A stretch of 10,009 nt of DNA. Origin: an uncultured Mucilaginibacter sp. (lineage in GTDB: Bacteria > Bacteroidota > Bacteroidia > Sphingobacteriales > Sphingobacteriaceae). The DNA lies in the NCBI RefSeq assembly GCF_946481715.1, contig NZ_CAMLOV010000187.1, positions 1 to 10,009 of the forward strand, read 5' to 3'. The notes below the pieces were generated by a model. That model was not told where the DNA came from, did no database searches, and saw only the letters and a program-made list of their open reading frames with translations. Positions 1-4,934 of the stretch are shown here, one piece after another (within the stretch, counting starts at the first letter, position 1; every line of letters begins with the position of its first letter). Both the position numbers and the translations under genes were made by a program.

Positions 1-246
1 TTCCAAGCCACCCTTCGCCCGAAAGCATCCAACGCAAAACACTCGGATGGATACCGCCGCGCGGGCGGAGGTAAGCTGCTATTTACATTATGGCCCAAAG
101 CCGGCCAAATGTCCTGATAGCCCCGCCAATTGGTCTAAAAAACACCATGTTAGCTTTTTATGAAGGTAGTAATTTTACACTCACGAAAAGGCTAACCAGC
201 GCAGTTGCGGCAACAGGTTGCCTTTATCGGCACAAATCAAAACAAC
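1..246. other. Leading non-coding stretch, no supported gene
   Basis: I see no convincing gene here. Plus-strand frame 1 is open from the left edge to a TGA at 115-117 (38 codons). It could be the tail of a gene starting outside the window, but the Arg/Lys/Gly-rich translation resembles no family I know. A short GC-rich inverted repeat (CCGCC at 54-58, GGCGG at 64-68, 5-nt spacer) lies inside it. A weak promoter-like TAATTTTA occurs at 170-177, about 70 bases before the next gene, with no good -33 partner. The segment may be part of an intergenic repeat family, which cannot be judged from one copy. Confidence 0.4.
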
Positions 247-990
247 ATGAGCCAATACGAGAATTTTCACCAACTGCATCACCGGGAACAACCTTTGGTG
301 ATAGCCAATGCCTGGAACGCCAAAAGCGCCCAACTTATAGAGAAAGCCGGTTTTGAAGCAATAGCTACATCAAGCGGTGCCATAGCGGCTTCCATGGGTT
401 ACCCGGACGGCGAGCAAATGCCTTTTGCCGAAATGCTTTACGTTGTTTCGCGTATCAAAGCGGCAACTGCTCTCCCTCTGTCGGTAGATTTTGAACGGGG
501 CTATACCGACGACCTGCCCCTGTTGAATAAGCAACTGCAACAAATAATAGATACCGGCGCCGTCGGCATCAACCTGGAAGACAACCAGGGCGAGGAATTA
601 TACCTCAGGAAGCTATCGTCCATCAAAAATTATCTGCTAAAAACCGGGCAGCAGCTGTTTTTAAATGCCCGTACCGATGGCTTTTTGCAAAAGGTGGATA
701 ACCCGCTGGAAACTACCATCCACAGGGCGGCTCTTTATAAAGAAGCAGGTGCCGATGGTTTATTTGTTACCGGGGTGCAAGATCCGGAACTGATCAGCCA
801 GATCGTATCGGCCACCACCCTACCGGTGAATTTAGTGGGAGTTGCCAAAATAGCAGCTATCGAAACCCTGGCCAATCTCGGCGTTAAAAGGATCAGCATG
901 GCCGGCATTTTGTTTGGGGCGGCATATAAAAATACCGGGGCCATTTTAAGCACCATTAAAGCAGAGAACTCTTTGGCGGCACTGTTTTAA
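247..990 (+). CDS. Isocitrate lyase/PEP mutase superfamily enzyme
   Basis: The product is 247 residues, the usual size for the compact (alpha/beta)8-barrel enzymes of the phosphoenolpyruvate mutase/isocitrate lyase superfamily. These make or break C-C or P-C bonds in small alpha-keto or dicarboxylic acids using Mg2+. Visible family signatures in order are NAWNAKSA (21-28), TSSGA (41-45), the metal-site region DFERGY (81-86, in place of the typical DxDxGYG), INLED (108-112) and NARTD (140-144). The KKCGH catalytic loop of true isocitrate lyases is absent, so a glyoxylate-shunt role is unlikely. A carboxyvinyl-phosphonate, oxaloacetate-hydrolase or methylisocitrate-lyase-like activity remains possible, and the substrate cannot be read from sequence. 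The ATG at 247 is preferred over an in-frame TTG at 205 because MSQYENFHQLH matches the usual N-terminus of this group. It appears to be a single-gene unit: the next gene has its own regulated promoter. Confidence 0.88.
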   Translation: MSQYENFHQLHHREQPLVIANAWNAKSAQLIEKAGFEAIATSSGAIAASMGYPDGEQMPFAEMLYVVSRIKAATALPLSVDFERGYTDDLPLLNKQLQQIIDTGAVGINLEDNQGEELYLRKLSSIKNYLLKTGQQLFLNARTDGFLQKVDNPLETTIHRAALYKEAGADGLFVTGVQDPELISQIVSATTLPVNLVGVAKIAAIETLANLGVKRISMAGILFGAAYKNTGAILSTIKAENSLAALF

Positions 991-1038
991 GCAACTTAGG
1001 TTTTGGTAAAATGTCACAACTACATAATTTTTCCCCCA

Positions 1039-1086
1039 ATAACCGTATCAATACATAGAAACATTTCTATATATTGATACGGTTAT
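1039..1086. promoter_or_regulatory. 48-bp near-perfect palindrome, probable ArsR operator
   Basis: Outer arms ATAACCGTATCAATA (1039-1053) and TATTGATACGGTTAT (1072-1086) are exact reverse complements over 15 bp. After one mismatched pair (1054/1071) the symmetry continues with ATAGAAA (1055-1061) and TTTCTAT (1064-1070) around a central CA. The inner 16 bp (1055-1070) has the size and A/T-rich form expected of a winged-helix ArsR dimer site. The whole element lies just upstream of the arsR -7 box and covers the -33 region, so occupancy should block transcription. Autorepression is inferred; the symmetry is seen directly. Confidence 0.8.
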
Positions 1087-1095
1087 ATACTTTTG
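1064..1095 (+). promoter_or_regulatory. arsR promoter (-33 TTTC, -7 TACTTTTG)
   Basis: TACTTTTG at 1088-1095 matches the Bacteroidota -7 consensus TAnnTTTG exactly. TTTC at 1064-1067 lies 20 bases upstream and is one base off the -33 TTTG. A transcript would start near 1101-1103, leaving a leader of about 27 bases before the ATG at 1129. The -33 box lies in the centre of the palindrome and the -7 box begins two bases after its right arm. Confidence 0.65.
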
Positions 1096-1128
1096 CAATG
1101 GCAATTTGCTTTTTAAGCGGTAAAACTG

Positions 1129-1404
1129 ATGGATGATAAAAAAATAGAGCGGATATCCCGGGCATTGAGCGATGCCAGCCGCATAGCTATTTTAAAGGAG
1201 TTAAAAAAAAAGAAAGATTGCCTTTATTGCGCCGAAGTAAATGACCTGCTCGATCTTACGCAACCATCCGTTTCGCACCATTTAAAACAATTGGTAGATG
1301 CCGACCTATTGCTCCCCCAAAAAGAGGGACGAAATATTAAATATGTATTAAACCAACAGGTGCTTAACGAATATATCGCCTGCTTAAATGACCTGAAAGA
1401 ATAG
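1129..1404 (+). CDS. ArsR/SmtB-type winged-helix repressor
   Basis: This 91-residue protein has the compact form of the ArsR/SmtB family, dimeric repressors that leave DNA when a metal ion, thiol oxidant or other ligand binds. The opening RALSDASRIAILKEL (11-25) is the typical first helical segment. The recognition helix lies around TQPSVSHHLKQL (44-55), and the beta-wing is KEGRNIKYVL (65-74). At the place where ArsR normally carries its ELCVCDL arsenic-binding CxC, this protein has C31-L-Y-C34, a CxxC, with one more cysteine at C85. A thiol-based or metal-based signal is plausible but not established. The gene sits 54 bp before an MFS exporter that shares an operator-like repeat with it, so its likely job is to repress itself and that exporter. 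ATG 1129 follows a well-placed promoter. The overlapping ATG at 1133 is in another frame. Confidence 0.9.
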   Translation: MDDKKIERISRALSDASRIAILKELKKKKDCLYCAEVNDLLDLTQPSVSHHLKQLVDADLLLPQKEGRNIKYVLNQQVLNEYIACLNDLKE

Positions 1405-1419
1405 GTGTTTTTTTACCTA

Positions 1420-1445
1420 AATACATAGAAACATTTGAATGTTTG
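1420..1445 (+). promoter_or_regulatory. Second operator-like repeat before the MFS gene
   Basis: AATACATAGAAACATTT at 1420-1436 is an exact 17-bp copy of 1050-1066 inside the arsR palindrome. Here it is followed by GAATGTTTG, giving a shorter inverted repeat AAACATT (1429-1435) / AATGTTT (1438-1444). AATGTTTG at 1438-1445 is one base off the -7 consensus and would start a transcript only a few bases before the MFS ATG at 1459. The copy suggests that the same repressor binds in front of the transporter. Whether a separate promoter exists, or the site only adds to read-through control from arsR, is unclear. Confidence 0.6.
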
Positions 1446-1458
1446 AATAAACTAATCT

Positions 1459-2643
1459 ATGAAAAAATCTATTTATATAATGGCCCTTGGGGCCTTCGGC
1501 ATCATCACTACCGAATTTGGTGTTATCGGGATACTACCCATGCTGGTGAAACAATTTGGTGTTACAATTGATACGGCAGGCTGGCTGCTAAGCGCCTTCG
1601 CTTTAACGGTAGCTGTGGCAGGCCCTTTTACTAATATGCTTACGGCAAAAATGAACCGCAAAACCGTCATGTGTTTGGTCCTGGGCATATTTGTTTTGTC
1701 TAACTTACTTTCGGCGGTTGCCCCAAATTTTACGGTGCTGATGATAGCCCGTATCTTACCCGCTTTTCTGCACCCGGTATTTTGGGCGGTAGCTATGACG
1801 GCAGCTTCCAGGCAGGCAGGCCCAAAAGATGCGCCAAAGGCCATAGCGATAGTTATGGCAGGCCTAAGCATTGCCACTGTATTGGGTGTGCCCCTAACTA
1901 CATACGTAGCCGACCTGTTCGGTTGGCGGGCGTCGTTTGTGCTTTCGGCATTCATCAATCTGTTGGCCTGTGCGGCACTGGCCATTTTTGTACCCTCCAT
2001 GCCGGTGAGCAGCCAACAGGAGAGTCCGCTAAGCCAGGTAAAAATGCTGCGCAGCGTGCAACTATGGATAAAGCTTGCTACAACTACTATCATACTGGCA
2101 GGTATGTTTGCTACTTACGGTTACCTGGCCGAATATTTAAATAAGGTATCGCATATGAACGGGGTGCAAATAAGCATTATGCTGCTGGTTTTTGGCGCTA
2201 CGGGCATAGCAGGCAACTGGCTCACCGGCATTGCTTTAAGCAAAAACATACCGGTAACAAGCAGGGCCTTTTTAGTAGCCCTGGTTATTATGCATATACT
2301 TGCCTATCAGTTCGGCGGCTTGTTTATCCCTATGGTTGTTATCCTTTCGGTTTGGGGCCTTGTGCATACTGGTGGTTTCCTGGTGGCTAACCTGCTCCTC
2401 ATTAATGGCATAAAAGGCTCCGCGCTCGATTTTGTAAACAGCCTGATGCCTTCGTTTTTTAATGCAGGTATCACCATAGGCACTTTACTGGGCGGTTTTG
2501 TTATTGCACATTATCGTATTCACGAAGTGATATGGATGACGGTGCCGCTGTTATTGCTGGCGCTTGGGCTCAGCTTTGTAACCGGTAGCAGGCAACAAAT
2601 TGCTGAAGAAAAACCTGCTGCCGAAGAAATAATTGAATGCTAA
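1459..2643 (+). CDS. DHA1-type MFS efflux transporter
   Basis: At 394 residues with about twelve hydrophobic segments, this is a standard 12-TM major facilitator of the DHA1 drug:H+ antiporter group (AraJ/NepI/YdhP-like). TM1 carries TTEFGVIGILP (17-27), typical of the group. The loop 2-3 motif A region is degenerate (TAKMNRKTV, 62-70). R98 in TM4 is in the motif B position. TM5 contains the antiporter motif C region, G135 to P145, followed by DLFGWRASF (152-160). It should export a small organic compound across the inner membrane in exchange for protons, but the substrate is not readable. Its position 54 bp after the ArsR gene, with a shared upstream repeat, indicates substrate-inducible export. 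The ATG at 1459 begins a normal MKK N-terminus. The C-terminal tail after the last helix is acidic and cytoplasmic. Confidence 0.9.
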   Translation: MKKSIYIMALGAFGIITTEFGVIGILPMLVKQFGVTIDTAGWLLSAFALTVAVAGPFTNMLTAKMNRKTVMCLVLGIFVLSNLLSAVAPNFTVLMIARILPAFLHPVFWAVAMTAASRQAGPKDAPKAIAIVMAGLSIATVLGVPLTTYVADLFGWRASFVLSAFINLLACAALAIFVPSMPVSSQQESPLSQVKMLRSVQLWIKLATTTIILAGMFATYGYLAEYLNKVSHMNGVQISIMLLVFGATGIAGNWLTGIALSKNIPVTSRAFLVALVIMHILAYQFGGLFIPMVVILSVWGLVHTGGFLVANLLLINGIKGSALDFVNSLMPSFFNAGITIGTLLGGFVIAHYRIHEVIWMTVPLLLLALGLSFVTGSRQQIAEEKPAAEEIIEC

Positions 2644-2742
2644 AATGTGACGGTTGTGAGGATGCCGCTAGCCTGTCCTCGCTTCTGCAAACACCTCCCC
2701 CTTTGATCAACTTGCTACACACCGCGACATAGCACATAAATA

Positions 2743-3291
2743 TTGTTATATTTAGTGGTGCAAAACCGAAAACCACAATCTTTTTTATTGCAAAACCTTA
2801 AATGGTTTGCCCTCGGATTGTTATTGCCAACACTGGCGTTTATTTATTTCATCGCGAGAATTATAATGTATTCGGACTACCCCGCAATTGGGTGGATGAT
2901 TTTCGCAATAATATTTTTCGTGATTCCCGCTTTGCTTTTTATTGTTCTGATCGCATTTACAAAACACCTGCAAATGAGCACAGCAATCGCTATAGGATCA
3001 GTTTTGTTAATTGGGCCAACATTTGGCCTTTTCCAGGAATACCGGGACAAGCTGGAACTACAAAAATTAGGTACCTGGACAAAGGCTGTATTAATTGACC
3101 GCGAACTTCTTGGCAAACGGGGCAGAGAAAAATGGACGGCGAAATACCGATACACGGTTAATAAAATTGTTTACCAAACAAATTATCACAACAATGAACA
3201 AAACCAGTTTGCCAAAGGGGATACAATAGATATAATTTACAGTAAAGAATTTCCTAAAATATATGCGCTTGGTTATGAATGGAAGAAGTAA
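2743..3291 (+). CDS. Three-TM membrane protein with DUF3592-like C-terminal domain
   Basis: Read from the first in-frame start this is 182 residues. Three hydrophobic helices lie at about 20-41, 47-72 and 78-97. A soluble tail (about 105-182) follows, with the pattern GTWTKAVLID, then KYRYTVNKIVYQT, then KGDTIDIIYSKEFPKIYAL. That alternation, a G-x-x-x-x-A-x-V strand, a Y-x-Y-x-V strand and a GDxIxIxYxxxxP strand, resembles the DUF3592 family. Its biochemical role is unknown. The start is uncertain. The frame opens with TTG at 2743. GTG codons at 2755 and 2758 and a TTG at 2788 keep all three helices, while the first ATG (2866) would remove the first helix. A promoter-like TATATTTA at 2747-2754 overlaps the earliest start, which favours a later one. 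I see no functional link to its neighbours. Confidence 0.7.
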   Translation: MLYLVVQNRKPQSFLLQNLKWFALGLLLPTLAFIYFIARIIMYSDYPAIGWMIFAIIFFVIPALLFIVLIAFTKHLQMSTAIAIGSVLLIGPTFGLFQEYRDKLELQKLGTWTKAVLIDRELLGKRGREKWTAKYRYTVNKIVYQTNYHNNEQNQFAKGDTIDIIYSKEFPKIYALGYEWKK

Positions 3292-3329
3292 TCCTGAGAT
3301 TAAGCCGACAAGTAATGCATCGCCCCCAT

Positions 3330-3360
3330 TTTGCAATCTTGCTGGTAAATATTACATTTA
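3330..3360 (+). promoter_or_regulatory. Promoter for the SRPBCC gene
   Basis: TTTG at 3330-3333 and TACATTTA at 3353-3360 are 19 bases apart. This is the standard Bacteroidota -33/-7 layout, with one mismatch in the -7 box (A for the final G). Initiation near 3366 would give a leader of about 17 bases to the ATG at 3383. Confidence 0.55.
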
Positions 3361-3382
3361 TCAGTCATAAGACGATGCCGGT

Positions 3383-3922
3383 ATGAAGAAGTTAATTTTA
3401 ATGTTGTTGCCCCTTATTTTTGCTAATGCCCTTTGGGCACAGCAAGTGAAAAACACCTCATATAAAACACCAGCGGGCGAACGGGTGCTGCAGTTAGAGA
3501 TGGTGCTTGATGTTGATGCGGCATCGGCCTGGAAACTATTATCTACGGATGAAGGCCTGGTAAAATGGGTGGCGCCTGTAGCACATATCCAATTAAAGAA
3601 AAACGGCTCCATTGTAACCAATTACGATAAGGATAAACCGTTAACCGATAGCAGCTCGATTAAACTGCCCATACTTGATTATACAAAAGGCAAAATGCTT
3701 ACACTAAAGGTAGAGCTCAATAATAACTTTGCCAAAAGCGTACAAAATACAGATGACAACCTGAAAGAGATCATCCGACTGGAAAAAATAGACGCGACGC
3801 ATACACGGCTTATATCTTCCATGATGGGCTTCGGCACCGGGCCTGATTGGGATAAAACCTACGATTTTTTTGTACGCGGTAATACCTACACCTACGAAGA
3901 GTTGCTGAAGCATTATAAATAG
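3383..3922 (+). CDS. Secreted SRPBCC (START-like) domain protein
   Basis: The protein has 179 residues. A Sec signal peptide (MKKLILMLLPLIFANALWAQ) should be cut after A19, so the mature protein is periplasmic or exported. The rest fits the SRPBCC/AHSA1 hydrophobic-pocket fold: a first strand at about 34-44 (RVLQLEMVLDVDA), the helix with AASAWKLLSTDEGLVKWV (46-63) typical of these proteins, a run of beta strands, and a C-terminal helix including WDKTYDFFVRGNTYTYEELL (about 156-175). Members bind or handle hydrophobic ligands, but no ligand or catalytic residue can be assigned here. Most SRPBCC proteins are cytoplasmic, so the clear export signal is a notable variation; exported versions do occur in Bacteroidota. 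The gene has its own promoter upstream and a 122-bp gap to the next gene, so it is probably transcribed independently. Confidence 0.75.
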   Translation: MKKLILMLLPLIFANALWAQQVKNTSYKTPAGERVLQLEMVLDVDAASAWKLLSTDEGLVKWVAPVAHIQLKKNGSIVTNYDKDKPLTDSSSIKLPILDYTKGKMLTLKVELNNNFAKSVQNTDDNLKEIIRLEKIDATHTRLISSMMGFGTGPDWDKTYDFFVRGNTYTYEELLKHYK

Positions 3923-4044
3923 ACGCCGCGGTTGCAAGCCTCCCCAGTTCCTCATCGCCGTTATTTACCCGCCCCATCAAAGAATTTAAGCATATAATAA
4001 ACCGCAGATTATTATAATCGCCATATTTGTATAACAACCCAAAT

Positions 4045-4860
4045 ATGAAAAAGACCATCGCAACCCTGTTAGCCGGCCTTGTTTTAATAAGTGCCTGCTC
4101 TGCCCCTAAGAAAACGGAAAGTTTATCTAAGGCCAATGGCGGCAAGGTATGGTCGTCGTTGTGGCAGCAGCGGTCGGCAGAGTATAAGGCGCTTTGTTTC
4201 CAGGCCTATAACCTGGCCAAACTGCGCTTGGATGAAGCTATCCGCAGCAAGGGTACCAAGCCCTACGCTGTGGTAACGGATGTAGACGAAACGTTACTGG
4301 ACAACAGCCCCTACGATGCCATGCGTGCCGATTCGAACCTGGAGTTTACCCCGCAAACCTGGAAAACATGGACAAGCAAGGCCGCTGCCGACACCGTGCC
4401 CGGCGCCCCTGCCTTTTTTAAGTATGCCGCATCAAAGGGCGTGGCGGTATTTTACATCACCAACCGCAACGAAGACGAAAAAGCTACAACCATAAAAAAC
4501 CTGCAATTGTACGGGCTGCCCAATACCGATGATGAGCATGTATTGATGAAGCAAACATCATCCAGCAAGGAGAGCCGCCGCCAAAGTGTGCTATCCACCT
4601 ACAACATCGTATTGCTTTGCGGAGATAACCTGCCCGATTTCGACGCACTGTACGATAGCCCAACCAACAATAAACAAACCGAACAAACCCGCATGGCAGT
4701 TACCGAAAGGCTTAAAAAAGAATTCGGCAACCGGTATATTGTTATCCCCAACCCCTCCTACGGCGACTGGGAAACCGTGTTGTTCAACAACAACAAGCTC
4801 ACTTCGGCACAAAAAGATTCGGTGATGCACGCCAAACTGAAGGTTGATAAACAGAACTGA
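4045..4860 (+). CDS. Lipoprotein e(P4)-family acid phosphatase / 5'-nucleotidase
   Basis: This is a 271-residue lipoprotein of the HAD-type class C acid phosphatases, typified by Haemophilus e(P4). These strip phosphate from nucleotides such as NMN and AMP outside the cytoplasm. A signal sequence ends in a lipobox, ISAC, with lipidated C18. The HAD motifs are intact: motif I DVDETLLDN (79-87; nucleophile D79 and acid/base D81), motif II ITNR (138-141, T139), a motif III lysine in the SSSKESRR segment (about K175), and motif IV GDNLPDFD (193-200). The late NPSYGDWE (236-243) is also characteristic. All catalytic residues are present, so it should be active. The ATG at 4045 is chosen over an in-frame TTG at 4027 because it gives a proper lipoprotein signal; the TTG lies within a TATTTG that looks like a promoter -7 box. 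The next gene encodes another exported phosphoesterase. Confidence 0.9.
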   Translation: MKKTIATLLAGLVLISACSAPKKTESLSKANGGKVWSSLWQQRSAEYKALCFQAYNLAKLRLDEAIRSKGTKPYAVVTDVDETLLDNSPYDAMRADSNLEFTPQTWKTWTSKAAADTVPGAPAFFKYAASKGVAVFYITNRNEDEKATTIKNLQLYGLPNTDDEHVLMKQTSSSKESRRQSVLSTYNIVLLCGDNLPDFDALYDSPTNNKQTEQTRMAVTERLKKEFGNRYIVIPNPSYGDWETVLFNNNKLTSAQKDSVMHAKLKVDKQN

Positions 4861-4909
4861 CCACATATTAAGTTTTTGTTAAGCTGTGTTATTCCATAAA
4901 TACAATATG

Positions 4910-4917
4910 TAATTTTG
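4910..4917 (+). promoter_or_regulatory. -7 box for the propeller-phosphoesterase gene
   Basis: TAATTTTG matches TAnnTTTG exactly. It lies 17 bases before the ATG at 4935, giving a very short leader. The upstream -33 is poor (TGTG at 4885-4888, 21 bases away). Independent transcription from the phosphatase gene is therefore likely but not certain. Confidence 0.45.
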
Positions 4918-4934
4918 GAAACATCGCTTCCCTC

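Noticed and set aside
90..356. 88-codon plus-strand frame overlapping the start of the PEP mutase-like gene
   Set aside because: It overlaps the well-supported gene from 247 in another frame, and its translation has no recognisable domain and odd composition.
1039..1086. Palindrome read as a transcription terminator for the upstream enzyme gene
   Set aside because: It is A/T-rich without a following T-run, and its overlap with the arsR -33 region and partial copy before the MFS gene fit an operator much better. A minor termination effect cannot be excluded.
1402..1419. Possible hairpin TAGGT / ACCTA around a T-run just after the arsR stop
   Set aside because: Only five base pairs with the T-run in the loop rather than after the stem, so it is not a credible terminator.
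1473..2093. 206-codon antisense frame on the minus strand
   Set aside because: It lies entirely inside the MFS gene, and its translation looks like a shadow of hydrophobic transporter codons with no family features of its own.
2652..2684. Inverted repeat GAGGA...TCCTC after the MFS gene as a terminator
   Set aside because: The stem is five pairs with a long loop and no following T-run.
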